Shown: positions 53,281-62,361 of the stretch, piece by piece | Numbering within the stretch: position 1 is the stretch's first letter | Layout: every line of letters begins with the position of its first letter | Source of the DNA: an uncultured Eubacterium sp. | GTDB taxonomy: Bacteria > Bacillota > Clostridia > Peptostreptococcales > Anaerovoracaceae | Direction: 5' to 3' | Length of the DNA stretch: 64,000 nt | Assembly (NCBI GenBank): GCA_937966095.1 | Contig: CALCKF010000042.1 | Span: 47,193 to 111,192, forward strand | Translations under genes and position numbers: made by a program | The notes under the pieces: generated by a model | Told to the model about the DNA's origin: nothing | Databases searched by the model: none | The model's input: the letters and a program-made list of their open reading frames with translations, nothing else

Positions 53281-54627
53281 ATGGAAGGAACATATGGTAT
53301 TTTAAGTGTACTTCCGGTATTAGTTGTAATCGTTACAGCTATTATCACCAAAAGGGCAGTTGAGCCGCTGATACTCGGCACACTTGTCGGATATGTGATA
53401 ATCGCTAAGCAGCATTTTATCACTGCGTATCTCGATTCCCTTTACATTGAGCTGGGTGAATCCGCATATTATATAGTAGTATTTGGATTATTCGGTATAT
53501 TCATCCACATGCTCGACAAGGCTAATGCTGTATCGGGATTCACGAAACTTGGGCTGAAGTTTGCAAACACCAAGAAAAAAGCCGGATTCCTGGCATGGAT
53601 AATGGGAATGATATTTTTCTTAGATAATTATTTCAGTGTGCTTGCAGCAGGCGTATCCAACAGAGCTATCGCCGATCAGAACAAAATGTCCAGAGAGATG
53701 TTCGCTTTCTCCATAAACAGTGTGGCATGCGCTATATGCGTAGTTGTTCCATTGTCTTTATGGGGTATATTCATGAGCGGACAGATCGAGATGTCACTTG
53801 GCCTTGAGGAAGGACAGGGACTGGCAGAAATGGTTAAAGCTTTGCCGTTCATATTCTTTGCATGGGTACTGCTTATATTCGTACTGCTTTACCAGTTGAG
53901 GATAATAAAGCCGTTCGGAAATATGAAAAAAGCAGAGCTCAGAGCAGAATCTGAAGGTAAGGTTCTCCCTCCTGATCTCGATCAGATGCAGGAAGAAGCA
54001 GAAAACACCGAAGTTACAAGCATCTGGAATTTCCTTATTCCTATGGTAGCTCTTATAGCTGTTACGCTTTTCACATCTGAGTTGTTATACGGACTTATCA
54101 TAGGCGTGGTTCTGTGTTTCGTACTCTACATACCGCAGAAGCTGATGAAGCCAGTGGAAGCATTTGACTCCATTTTCAGAGGATTTGAAGAAATGTTTGT
54201 GGTTACGGCTATCGTTATAAGTGCATTTGTACTTCAGAACTGCAATGATGAGCTTGGTCTTGCCCCTTATGTAGTAAACAGTGTTGTAGACATAATAAGC
54301 GGAGGATCTCTCCCGGTTATAGCTTTTGTAATAATGCTGATATTGGGATTCGTTACAGGAAGCTTCTGGGGAATGGCTGCAGTATGTTTCCCTATCATGC
54401 TGCCGCTGGCAGAATCGCTGGATGCAAATCTTTATATGACTATAGGTGCTGTCATAGCAGGTGCTGCTGCAGGAAGCTCGACATGCTTCTACGGAGATTC
54501 GGTAACACTTTCATGCAGTATTTCCCATATCAGGAACAATGACTTCCTGAGAACGGGGCTTCCTATGGTAGTTCCGCCTATCATTGTTACGATCATTTTA
54601 TATCTTGTATTAGGCTTCATATTATAA
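53281..54627 (+). CDS. NhaC-family Na+-coupled transporter
   Basis: 448-residue membrane protein with about 11-12 helices, of the NhaC Na+:H+ antiporter family and relatives. Visible traits are MIFFLDNYFSVLAAG near residue 120, ITKRAVEPLILGTLVGY early, ILGFVTGSFWGMAAVCFPIMLPLAE near 360, and AGSSTCFYGDSVTLS near 400. AAGGAG precedes ATG 53281. It is the first gene after the sigma-54 promoter and is followed 54 bases on by the activator and urease, so it may carry a nitrogen compound or supply ion balance during ureolysis; substrate unproved. Confidence 0.85.
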   Translation: MEGTYGILSVLPVLVVIVTAIITKRAVEPLILGTLVGYVIIAKQHFITAYLDSLYIELGESAYYIVVFGLFGIFIHMLDKANAVSGFTKLGLKFANTKKKAGFLAWIMGMIFFLDNYFSVLAAGVSNRAIADQNKMSREMFAFSINSVACAICVVVPLSLWGIFMSGQIEMSLGLEEGQGLAEMVKALPFIFFAWVLLIFVLLYQLRIIKPFGNMKKAELRAESEGKVLPPDLDQMQEEAENTEVTSIWNFLIPMVALIAVTLFTSELLYGLIIGVVLCFVLYIPQKLMKPVEAFDSIFRGFEEMFVVTAIVISAFVLQNCNDELGLAPYVVNSVVDIISGGSLPVIAFVIMLILGFVTGSFWGMAAVCFPIMLPLAESLDANLYMTIGAVIAGAAAGSSTCFYGDSVTLSCSISHIRNNDFLRTGLPMVVPPIIVTIILYLVLGFIL

Positions 54628-54681
54628 TAAAGTATAAAGTGATAAAAACATTTTCTTTATAGAAAAGAAGTGAGGCAATGC

Positions 54682-56058
54682 ATGGATAATATCGACTTCA
54701 GAAAACTTGAAAAATACTTTGAACAGATTCCTGGACTCATCATGATAGATATGGAAGGCAAAATATTTTATATGAATGATCAGTGCGCCAGATATTTTCA
54801 GGTGAAGAAGGAAGACTTTATGGGTAAGTTTATCAAGGACGTATTCCCTGAGACCAAGATGATGGAGGGCCTTGAAAATGATGAACCTGATTTGGTATTT
54901 TATAATTCGTTTCTGGGGATCGGTATATCCATGCATGTTCCTTTATATGAAAATGGAAAGAAAGTGGGTCTCGCCGAATATGATATGGTCCAGCATTCTG
55001 AACTGCTGTATGAACTTTCTGACGGGTATAAGCGCTTTCTGGATCATGAGCTTAAGCAGCTTGCCAGCGAACTTACGACACTGGAAATAACAAAATATAC
55101 GCTGAACGATCTAATAGGGACATCTGCGGCGATGACTGAACTTAAGGAAAAGATTATTTCCACGGCGAAGACATCTTCCACTGTGATAATAACAGGAGAG
55201 ACAGGCACCGGAAAGGAGCTTGTGGCGCATGCTATACATAATATCAGCAGCCGCAGGAAAGAGCGCTTTATTAAAGTAAATGCATCGTCATTTCCTGAAA
55301 ATCTCATAGAATCTGAGCTGTTCGGATATGAGAGCGGATCGTTTACGGGAGCCAGAAAAGAAGGAAAAAAAGGGAAATTTGAACTTGCGGATAAGGGAAC
55401 ACTGTTCATAGACGAGATAAATCAGATGCCGATGTCGGTACAGCCGAAACTGCTGCGGGTGCTTCAGGAAAAGGAGCTTGACCGTATCGGCAGCGAAAAT
55501 CCCATACCGATAGATGTGCGTATAATTGCGGCATCAAATGAAAATCTTGAGAAACTCGTACAGGAGGGAAAATTCAGGAGTGATCTTTACTACAGACTTA
55601 ATGTCATCGGACTTTACATACCTCCTCTTAGAGAAAGGATAGAAGATCTTGAAAGCATAGCAATATCGATAATAGAGGAGCTTAATATACAGCTGGGAAA
55701 ATCGGTGACCGGAATCGACAGAGAGACTCTGGAAATTCTCAAACAGAACAGGTGGCAGGGAAATGTGCGCGAATTGAGGAACAGTATAGAACGTGCCATG
55801 AATTTCGCAAAAGATAACGTCCTTCATATAGATGATTTCAAGATAGAAGAGAATATGATATTTGCCGGAGTGGATTTGTCTAATCTGTCGGAGATAAAGG
55901 GTGACAGGCTTATAAATCAGGCAAGAGACAATGCCGAGAGGGAAGTCATCGTGAAGGTCCTTAAACATTTCAACAATAATAAGAGCAGGGCTGCAGAGTA
56001 TCTGAACATCGCAAGACCGCTGCTTTATCAGAAAATGAAACGATTGGGTATCGATTGA
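54682..56058 (+). CDS. Sigma-54-dependent PAS/AAA+ transcriptional activator
   Basis: 458-residue enhancer-binding protein. A PAS sensor (~5-105, IPGLIMIDMEGKIFYMNDQCA) leads to the AAA+ motor (~142-370): Walker A GETGTGKE at 172-179, the sigma-54 contact loop as GSFTGA at 219-224 (usually GAFTGA), GTLFIDEINQM, and FRSDLYYRLNV. A Fis-type helix-turn-helix ends the protein (NNNKSRAAEYLNIARPLLYQKMK). There is no receiver domain, so the PAS domain senses the signal. It probably binds the palindromes upstream and activates its own operon, which continues into ureA 19 bases later. Confidence 0.92.
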   Translation: MDNIDFRKLEKYFEQIPGLIMIDMEGKIFYMNDQCARYFQVKKEDFMGKFIKDVFPETKMMEGLENDEPDLVFYNSFLGIGISMHVPLYENGKKVGLAEYDMVQHSELLYELSDGYKRFLDHELKQLASELTTLEITKYTLNDLIGTSAAMTELKEKIISTAKTSSTVIITGETGTGKELVAHAIHNISSRRKERFIKVNASSFPENLIESELFGYESGSFTGARKEGKKGKFELADKGTLFIDEINQMPMSVQPKLLRVLQEKELDRIGSENPIPIDVRIIAASNENLEKLVQEGKFRSDLYYRLNVIGLYIPPLRERIEDLESIAISIIEELNIQLGKSVTGIDRETLEILKQNRWQGNVRELRNSIERAMNFAKDNVLHIDDFKIEENMIFAGVDLSNLSEIKGDRLINQARDNAEREVIVKVLKHFNNNKSRAAEYLNIARPLLYQKMKRLGID

Positions 56059-56077
56059 GATACAGGAGGTAATTGGT

Positions 56078-56437
56078 ATGAAGCTTACATTAAAAGAGCA
56101 GGAACGCTTGATCATGTTTAATGTGGCAGAAGTTTCCAGAAGGAGATGGAAGCGGGGAGTTAAACTTAATTATGTGGAGGCCATGGCTATTATATGTGAC
56201 GAGGTGCTGGAACGGGCGAGGGAAGGAAAAAGTTCGATTTCAGATCTTATAGAAGTCGGGTCAAAGATCCTTACAGAAGAGGACGTTATGGAAGGGACTC
56301 CGGCACTGATGCCTATAATTCAGCTGGAAGTCATGCTTCCTGACGGAAATAAACTTGTTTCAATACAGGATCCGATCAGACTTGAGAAAAGAGAAGAAGC
56401 TGTTCCTGTATCGGAACTTATAACGATGAATTATTAA
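56078..56437 (+). CDS. ureA: Urease subunit gamma
   Basis: 119 residues, slightly longer than the usual ~100 through a C-terminal extension ([19 protein letters not shown]). Core motifs [21 protein letters not shown] and [16 protein letters not shown] are clear, as is [27 protein letters not shown] precedes the ATG. First structural gene of ureABCEFGD, 19 bases after the sigma-54 activator. Confidence 0.95.
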   Translation: MKLTLKEQERLIMFNVAEVSRRRWKRGVKLNYVEAMAIICDEVLERAREGKSSISDLIEVGSKILTEEDVMEGTPALMPIIQLEVMLPDGNKLVSIQDPIRLEKREEAVPVSELITMNY

Positions 56438-56447
56438 GGAGGTTGTC

Positions 56448-56822
56448 ATGAAATATCAAATAGGACAGATAATATTTGCAGATGACCCCATTGTGGTCAA
56501 TGAAGGCCTTGATACTATAGACTTGATAGTAAGCAATTCCGGTGACAGAACGATACAGGTTTGTTCTCACTATCATTTTTTTGAAGCGAATACAGCGCTG
56601 AAATTCGACAGGGAAAAGGCGTTTGGATATAGACTTGATATTCCGGCAGGCACTGCTATCAGATTTGAGCCGGGAGAGGAAAGAAAAGTGACTCTGGTAC
56701 CTTATAAGGGAAAACAGAACTTATACGGATTTATGGGAGTTACCATGGGTAATGTACACGATCCTGAAGTAAAGAAGGCAGCCATCGAGAAGATGAATGC
56801 GATAGTAAAGGAGTGTGAATGA
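56448..56822 (+). CDS. ureB: Urease subunit beta
   Basis: 124 residues. Signature parts are [22 protein letters not shown], the [24 protein letters not shown] strand block, and [10 protein letters not shown]. It has the usual HYHF in the (A)(alpha-beta-gamma)3 assembly. AAGGAGG precedes the ATG; 10 bases after ureA. Confidence 0.95.
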   Translation: MKYQIGQIIFADDPIVVNEGLDTIDLIVSNSGDRTIQVCSHYHFFEANTALKFDREKAFGYRLDIPAGTAIRFEPGEERKVTLVPYKGKQNLYGFMGVTMGNVHDPEVKKAAIEKMNAIVKECE

Positions 56823-56823
56823 T

Positions 56824-58542
56824 ATGGCAGTAAAGTTATCCAGGCAGGAATATTGTGATATGTTCGGACCTACAGTAGGTGATAAGATACATCTGGCTGA
56901 TACAGGTCTTATTGCGGAAATAGAAAAGGATTATGCCGCTGACTGTTATGGTGATGAGATACTTTTCGGAGGCGGGAAGACTGATCGAGACGGAATGGGC
57001 AATATGTCGGGCAATACCACCGAGGAAGGTGTTCTGGACGTATGTGTCACAAACGCCATAATAATAGATCCTATGGTAGGTGTGATAAAAGGAGATATCG
57101 GTATAAAAGACGGTGTCATAGTAGGCATAGGAAAAGCCGGAAACCCTGATACCATGAATATAACACCTGGACTCATAGTAGGGTGCGCTACCGAAGTTGT
57201 ATCTGCAGAAGGACTTCTGGTGACACCGGGAGGAATAGATGTGCATGTGCATTTTGAATCTCCTGCTCAGGCATGGGAAGCTATGAGCAACGGTCTGACC
57301 ACTATGCTGGGAGGAGGAACTGGTGCAAAAACCACAAGTGTGGAAACTCCGGGGCCTGAACATCTTCTGATGATGATAGAAGCTCATGAAGAGCTGCCGG
57401 TAAATGCAGGATTTCTTGGCAGAGGAAATTCCAGTAAACCTGAGGCTATCGTTGAACAAGCTCTTAACGGTGCCATAGGTATGAAGATACATGAAGATTT
57501 CGGAGCGACTCCTGAAGTTATAAGATGCTGCCTTAAGGTGGCTGATGAAATGGATTTCCAGGTACAGATACATACCGATACTCTAAATGAGGGCGGATTC
57601 GTGGAAACGACAATAGATGCATTTGAAGGAAAGACCATACATACATATCATTCGGAAGGGGCAGGAGGCGGCCATGCTCCTGATATCATGAGAGTAGTAG
57701 GAGAACCTAATGTAATACCTTCATCTACGAACTGTACAAATCCGTATACTGTAAACACAGTTGCAGAGCATCTTGACATGATAATGGCAGTACATCATCT
57801 TAATCCTAAAGTGCCTGAAGATGTGGCATTCGCAGATTCAAGAGTAAGGGGAGAAACGATAGCTGCAGAAGATGTGCTCCATGATATGGGAGCTATATCC
57901 ATACACGGTTCAGATTCACAGGGCATGGGAAGAGTAGGAGAAACTATACTCAGGACATGGCAGATGGCAGCCAAGATGAAAAAACAGAGAGGACCTTTGC
58001 CTGAGGAAAAAGGCGATAATGATAATGAAAGAATACTGAGATACATGGCAAAGTATACTATAAATGCTGCAAAGGTATTTGGCATAGATGAATATGTGGG
58101 ATCTCTGCTTCCGGGAAGACTGGCAGATTTCTGTGTATGGGATCCGGCATTCTTTGGAGCAAAGCCGTGGCTCGTGTTCAAATGCGGACAGGTAGCATAT
58201 TCCGCCTCAGGAGATGTAAATGCTGCGATAGAAGTTGCACAGCCTATGATATACAGAAAACAGTATTCTGCATGCGGGAGCGCTGTCAGAAGATACAGCA
58301 AGATATTTGTTACACAGGCAGCTATAGATGCAGGGCTTGGAGATAAAGTGCCTAATTCCAGGGAAAAGCTCCTTCCTGTGAAAAACACGAGAAATCTTAC
58401 AAAAGCTGATATGGTGAGGAATAACTACTGTCCTAAGGTGGAAATAGATCCTGAAACATATAAAGTTTATATTGACGGAGAATATATAACATGCGAACCT
58501 GAAGAAGTGGTTTGTCTGAATCATAAATATTTCTTCAGATAA
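56824..58542 (+). CDS. ureC: Urease subunit alpha (catalytic)
   Basis: Hydrolyses urea to ammonia and carbamate at a di-nickel site. The 572 residues carry DVHVHFESP (metal His pair), the carbamylated Lys221 in MKIHED, His ligands in QIHTDT and TYHSEGAGGGHAPD, and metal Asp in HGSDSQGMGRVGE. Catalytic His324 is in MAVHHLNP; the preceding flap residue is Val323, where most bacterial ureases have Cys. ATG 56824 is chosen over GTG 56815, as AAAGGAG lies 10 bases upstream. It is the third gene of the operon. Confidence 0.96.
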   Translation: MAVKLSRQEYCDMFGPTVGDKIHLADTGLIAEIEKDYAADCYGDEILFGGGKTDRDGMGNMSGNTTEEGVLDVCVTNAIIIDPMVGVIKGDIGIKDGVIVGIGKAGNPDTMNITPGLIVGCATEVVSAEGLLVTPGGIDVHVHFESPAQAWEAMSNGLTTMLGGGTGAKTTSVETPGPEHLLMMIEAHEELPVNAGFLGRGNSSKPEAIVEQALNGAIGMKIHEDFGATPEVIRCCLKVADEMDFQVQIHTDTLNEGGFVETTIDAFEGKTIHTYHSEGAGGGHAPDIMRVVGEPNVIPSSTNCTNPYTVNTVAEHLDMIMAVHHLNPKVPEDVAFADSRVRGETIAAEDVLHDMGAISIHGSDSQGMGRVGETILRTWQMAAKMKKQRGPLPEEKGDNDNERILRYMAKYTINAAKVFGIDEYVGSLLPGRLADFCVWDPAFFGAKPWLVFKCGQVAYSASGDVNAAIEVAQPMIYRKQYSACGSAVRRYSKIFVTQAAIDAGLGDKVPNSREKLLPVKNTRNLTKADMVRNNYCPKVEIDPETYKVYIDGEYITCEPEEVVCLNHKYFFR

Positions 58543-58558
58543 ACGATTAGGAGCGAAA

Positions 58559-59059
58559 ATGATTATAGAAAAGATTATTGGTAGAGTCCAGGATTTTGAA
58601 GCGGAAAACTTGAGAATAGAGAAAGTAATCCTTGATCACTATGACATGGGAAAGCCTCATCAGAAGCTGACCACTGAATCGGGTGAGAAGATAGCGGTAT
58701 CGCTTCCGCATGGAGAAAATCTGTTCTGCGGGGCGGTACTGTATAAAGATGATGAAAGGATGATAGTTGTGGATCTCAGGCCTGAGGATGTGCTTGAAAT
58801 ACGTCCGGAGGGCAATAAACAATGGGCCAAAGCTGCATTCAATATAGGAAATATGCATCATCCGGCATATATATATGATGACCGCATAGTGATACCTTAT
58901 GATGTGATACTGGAAAATCTTCTCAAGACTATCGGAGTAGCCTATACACGTTGTGAAAGGAAGCTTGACGGTGAGAGAGCTAACCAGGTAGTAGGAGGTC
59001 ATGATCACCATCACAGCCATGATCATGGACATCACCATCATAATCATGATCAGGAGTAA
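58559..59059 (+). CDS. ureE: Urease accessory protein UreE (His-rich)
   Basis: 166-residue nickel metallochaperone that brings Ni2+ to the UreDFG-apourease complex. Typical parts are RVQDFEAENLRIEKVILDHYDMGKP (split over ~9-37) and the metal site HHPAYIYDDRIVIPYD, and a long His-rich end (about 12 His in the last 20 residues) for nickel storage. The tail is present in full, as in Klebsiella. Confidence 0.94.
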   Translation: MIIEKIIGRVQDFEAENLRIEKVILDHYDMGKPHQKLTTESGEKIAVSLPHGENLFCGAVLYKDDERMIVVDLRPEDVLEIRPEGNKQWAKAAFNIGNMHHPAYIYDDRIVIPYDVILENLLKTIGVAYTRCERKLDGERANQVVGGHDHHHSHDHGHHHHNHDQE

Positions 59060-59064
59060 TTGTT

Positions 59065-59751
59065 ATGGCATATGATAACCAGTTGTTTTATTTGATGCAG
59101 ATCGCCGGAGGGACATTTCCCTCCGGCGGATTCAGCCAGTCATGGGGGCTTGAAACATATATTGAGAAGGGAAAAGTCTCTGATGAAAAAAGTTTTATCC
59201 AATTCATCGAGACATATCTTGAAAGTACGGTAACAAGATGTGAAGGGCCGATAATGCTTGAAGCATATAAGCTGGCGGCACAATGGGATTATGAAGGCAT
59301 TAGAAAACTGGAAGAGCTCAGCTGTGCAATAAAAGTCACAAAAGAAAGCAGAGAATCAAGCCTCAGGATGGGTAAAGCTTTTATGCGTATAATGACGGAT
59401 ATAATCGACGATGATAAGCTTCAAAATATCAAGGGGATATGCAGGCCGGAGGGTATATCATATCCTGTGATCTACGGCGCTGTATGCGGAAGACTTGGTC
59501 TGGACATAGGAGAAAGTATGAAAGCTTTTGTTTTCAGCACTGTAAATGCTCTGGTCCAGAGTGCGGTGAAGCTTATACCGCTGGGAAACAAACAGGCTCA
59601 GCAGATACTGTTGGATCTGTACCCTTCAATGAGCAAGTCGGCAGAGGAAAGCCAGAAAATAAATATCGATGAGGTTTCGAATTTTTGCCCGGGACTTGAT
59701 ATTGCCAGCATACTGCATGAATATCTGCCTACGAGATTATATATGTCATGA
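59065..59751 (+). CDS. ureF: Urease accessory protein UreF
   Basis: 228-residue helical protein that, in complex with UreD and UreG, controls access to the urease active site and GTP use by UreG. It has [22 protein letters not shown] near residue 10 (the UreF signature), later [37 protein letters not shown] split near 150-185, and QQILLDLYP. It lies five bases after ureE. Confidence 0.94.
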   Translation: MAYDNQLFYLMQIAGGTFPSGGFSQSWGLETYIEKGKVSDEKSFIQFIETYLESTVTRCEGPIMLEAYKLAAQWDYEGIRKLEELSCAIKVTKESRESSLRMGKAFMRIMTDIIDDDKLQNIKGICRPEGISYPVIYGAVCGRLGLDIGESMKAFVFSTVNALVQSAVKLIPLGNKQAQQILLDLYPSMSKSAEESQKINIDEVSNFCPGLDIASILHEYLPTRLYMS

Positions 59752-59773
59752 TATATTCAGTGGAGGAGACGAT

Positions 59774-60382
59774 ATGAGAAGGCCTGTAAAAATAGGCGTC
59801 GGAGGACCTGTAGGTTCCGGTAAGACAGCCTTGATCGAAAAGTTATGCAAGAATTTGAGAGATGAATACAATATAGCTGTTGTTACCAACGATATATTCA
59901 CAAAGGAGGATGCACGTATCCTTACAAGAGCAGAAGCTTTGCCGGAAGAAAGGATAATAGGTGTTGAAACCGGAGGATGTCCTCATACAGCTGTGAGAGA
60001 AGATATATCGATGAATCTGGACGCTATAGATGTTTTACTTGGCAGATTTGACGATCTTGATATAATTTTTGTCGAGAGCGGTGGCGATAATCTTGCAGCC
60101 ACTTTCAGCCCTGAACTTGTTGACGGTCTGATCTTCGTGATAGATGTAGGCGAAGGAGAAAAAATACCGAGAAAAGGCGGTCCGGGGATAACAAAATCAG
60201 ATTTGCTGATAATAAACAAGATCGATATAGCACCTTATGTACACAGTGATCTTGGTGTAATGGACAGGGATACAAAGGCGCAGCGCGGTGATAAGCCTTA
60301 TGTATTCACAAACCTGTTTGACGGTACTGGACTTGATGATGTTATAAGATGGATAAAAGAAGATATGCTATTTGAGGATTAA
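59774..60382 (+). CDS. ureG: Urease accessory GTPase UreG
   Basis: 202-residue SIMIBI GTPase that couples GTP hydrolysis to nickel delivery. P-loop [17 protein letters not shown] at the start, nickel site ETGGCPHTA (Cys and His), ESGGDNLAA and the NKID specificity motif. ATG 59774 is set by GGAGG eight bases upstream. 22 bases after ureF. Confidence 0.97.
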   Translation: MRRPVKIGVGGPVGSGKTALIEKLCKNLRDEYNIAVVTNDIFTKEDARILTRAEALPEERIIGVETGGCPHTAVREDISMNLDAIDVLLGRFDDLDIIFVESGGDNLAATFSPELVDGLIFVIDVGEGEKIPRKGGPGITKSDLLIINKIDIAPYVHSDLGVMDRDTKAQRGDKPYVFTNLFDGTGLDDVIRWIKEDMLFED

Positions 60383-60394
60383 GGAGCATTGGAT

Positions 60395-61216
60395 ATGACA
60401 AAACCAACGGGTGAACTGTCTTTGAGGTTCAGAAGGAGAAAAGACGGACAGACATATGTTGCGGAACAGTATTATAAGCTCCCGCTCCAGGTGATGAGAA
60501 CTCATTATCAGGAGCAGGACGGTACCGCATTCGTGTATCTGCTGAATCCAAGCGGAGGAGTGCTCCAGCATGACAGACTGCTTACAGAAATAATCCTTGA
60601 AGAAAACAGCAAGGCATATATAACAACTCCGTCCAGCACAAAATTTTATAAAATGGATGATGGCCATGCTGAAGTAGTCAACAGAATTACTTTGGGAAGC
60701 GGAGCTGTGTTGGAATATTTTCCGGAGCATAATGCTCCTTTTGCGATGTCGGAGGCGTACCAGGACAATGAGTATCATCTGAAAAGTGATTCTATACTGC
60801 TGGCATCTGATATGGTTACTGCAGGCAGAGCAACAAGAGGAGAAGTGTTTGCATACAGGCTCTACTCATCAAGAACGAGGATATATGTGGACGGAAAACT
60901 GAGAGTATATGATAACAGCCGTATGGACGCCCGGAATACGGATATGGAAAAGATAGGCTATATGGAAGGGTATCTTACCAATGGTACAGTTTACGTTTAT
61001 TCATCCGGGCTCAGTGATGAGCTTCCTATGGAGATAAACGAGATACAGCATGAAGGAAATGTTGTGTTTGCAGCAGGAAAGATAGACGATGATTTTATGA
61101 TAATACGTTTTTTAGGTGACAATATGGTCGATCTTAGAAGTATGATGGACGTGATATGGGGCAGGATAAGAAAGCATGTGCTCGGAAAAGATGCTATCAG
61201 GATCAGAAAGTATTGA
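60395..61216 (+). CDS. ureD: Urease accessory protein UreD (UreH)
   Basis: 273-residue scaffold for the urease activation complex. Motifs: LLNPSGGVLQHDRLLTEIILEE, TTPSSTKFYKMDDG near 78, ITLGSGAVLEYFPEHNAPF near 100, and GRATRGEVFAYRLYSSRTRIY. AAGGAG before ATG 60395. It ends the urease operon; having it last rather than first is the usual Firmicutes order. No nickel transporter gene follows. Confidence 0.95.
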   Translation: MTKPTGELSLRFRRRKDGQTYVAEQYYKLPLQVMRTHYQEQDGTAFVYLLNPSGGVLQHDRLLTEIILEENSKAYITTPSSTKFYKMDDGHAEVVNRITLGSGAVLEYFPEHNAPFAMSEAYQDNEYHLKSDSILLASDMVTAGRATRGEVFAYRLYSSRTRIYVDGKLRVYDNSRMDARNTDMEKIGYMEGYLTNGTVYVYSSGLSDELPMEINEIQHEGNVVFAAGKIDDDFMIIRFLGDNMVDLRSMMDVIWGRIRKHVLGKDAIRIRKY

Positions 61217-61229
61217 TAAGGAGAATATT

Positions 61230-61718
61230 ATGACTTTCAGAGAAGTAAGAAGAAATAAAAAACAGATATTGTCAAAAGAAAAATGTGAAGAGATATTGGG
61301 AAGGATGACGTCAGGTGTCTTGAGTGTTTTAGGTGATGATGATTATCCTTATGGTGTTCCGATCAGCTATGTTTACGATGATGGAAAACTGTATTTTCAC
61401 GGTATGCCGCAGGGTCATAAGATAGATGCCATAAAAAAGCATGATAAGGTGTCGTTTACCGTAATAGAAACGGATCATATAGTACCGGAGGAATATACTA
61501 CTTATTTCAGAAGTGTCATAGTTTTCGGAAGAATAAAGATGATAGAAGATCCCTCAGAAAAGGTGGCTGCTCTGTTAAAACTTGTGGACAAATATTCAGC
61601 TGATTACAAACAGGGGAGCATGGATGAGATAAACGGGAAGCTTAAAGCAGTGTGCATAATGGTTATGGATGCTGAACATATCTCAGGAAAGGAAGCTATA
61701 GAGTTTGCAGAGGCATAA
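61230..61718 (+). CDS. PPOX-fold flavin-binding protein (NimA-like)
   Basis: 162-residue split-barrel flavoprotein related to pyridoxamine-phosphate oxidase and the 5-nitroimidazole reductase group. GVLSVLGDDDYPYGVPISYVYDDGKLYFHGMPQGHKI (split around 33-69) is the flavin-binding core, and YFRSVIVFGRIKMIED follows. AAGGAG before ATG 61230. It is 13 bases after ureD and probably read through from the urease operon, ending at a strong terminator. Role unknown. Confidence 0.85.
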   Translation: MTFREVRRNKKQILSKEKCEEILGRMTSGVLSVLGDDDYPYGVPISYVYDDGKLYFHGMPQGHKIDAIKKHDKVSFTVIETDHIVPEEYTTYFRSVIVFGRIKMIEDPSEKVAALLKLVDKYSADYKQGSMDEINGKLKAVCIMVMDAEHISGKEAIEFAEA

Positions 61719-61743
61719 GCCGAAGATAATATGTTAGTGCAGT

Positions 61744-61776
61744 AAAAGCGTATCGCAGAAGCGGTACGCTTTTTGT
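61744..61776 (+). terminator. Terminator after the urease/PPOX transcript
   Basis: AAAGCGTATCGC pairs with GCGGTACGCTTT (one wobble) around AGAA, then TTTTTG. Confidence 0.88.
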
Positions 61777-61857
61777 CATATTATAAAAACTTGCATACAT
61801 GAATTTTCATTACGGAGGAAACAATAGGTATAAAAAGGATAAAAAAAGGAGCCGGAT

Positions 61858-62349
61858 ATGAAAGAAAAAAACAGTAGGAAGGATGCGGCAGCTCCTGGTA
61901 AAAAACAGATAGCAAAAGCATATGAAAAATATGCAAAACAGTTTACTCCCAGACCTAAATATATAACTAATTCAATCAGGGCATTCATAATCGGAGGTAT
62001 GATATGTGCAGTGTCATTATGGATGGAAAAAAGTATGATGTCGGCGGGAATAGATGAAAAAACGGCATCCACTTATGTAGTGATAATTCTTATTATGCTG
62101 GCTCAGCTTTTGACCGGTCTTGGAATATTTGACACCATAGGTAAATTTGCAGGTGCAGGCGTCATCGTACCGATAACAGGTTTTGCAAATTCAATGGTGG
62201 CTCCTGCACTGGAATACAAAAAAGAAGGGATAGTGCTTGGAGTAGGGGCGAAGCTTTTTTCACTGGCAGGACCTGTTCTTGTATCTGGTATTACAACATC
62301 TATAATAATAGGAACGATATACTGGATAATAGGAATCGTGCAGAGATAG
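61858..62349 (+). CDS. spoVAC: Stage V sporulation protein AC
   Basis: 163-residue membrane protein of the SpoVA dipicolinate channel, which moves Ca-DPA into the spore and out on germination; SpoVAC is the mechanosensitive part in Bacillus. A basic cytoplasmic start precedes about four helices (SIRAFIIGGMICAVSLWM, VVIILIMLAQLLTGLGIFD). SpoVAC hallmark: YAKQFTPRPKYITNSIRAFIIGG split near 22-44. GGAG precedes the ATG. First gene of spoVAC-AD-AE. Confidence 0.95.
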   Translation: MKEKNSRKDAAAPGKKQIAKAYEKYAKQFTPRPKYITNSIRAFIIGGMICAVSLWMEKSMMSAGIDEKTASTYVVIILIMLAQLLTGLGIFDTIGKFAGAGVIVPITGFANSMVAPALEYKKEGIVLGVGAKLFSLAGPVLVSGITTSIIIGTIYWIIGIVQR

Positions 62350-62361
62350 GAGGCGGCAATA

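Noticed and set aside
61777..61857. Sigma-G promoter of the spoVA operon
   Set aside because: GCATA at 61793 and AACAATA at 61820 are present, but their spacing (22 bases) is outside the usual 17-18, so I could not support it.
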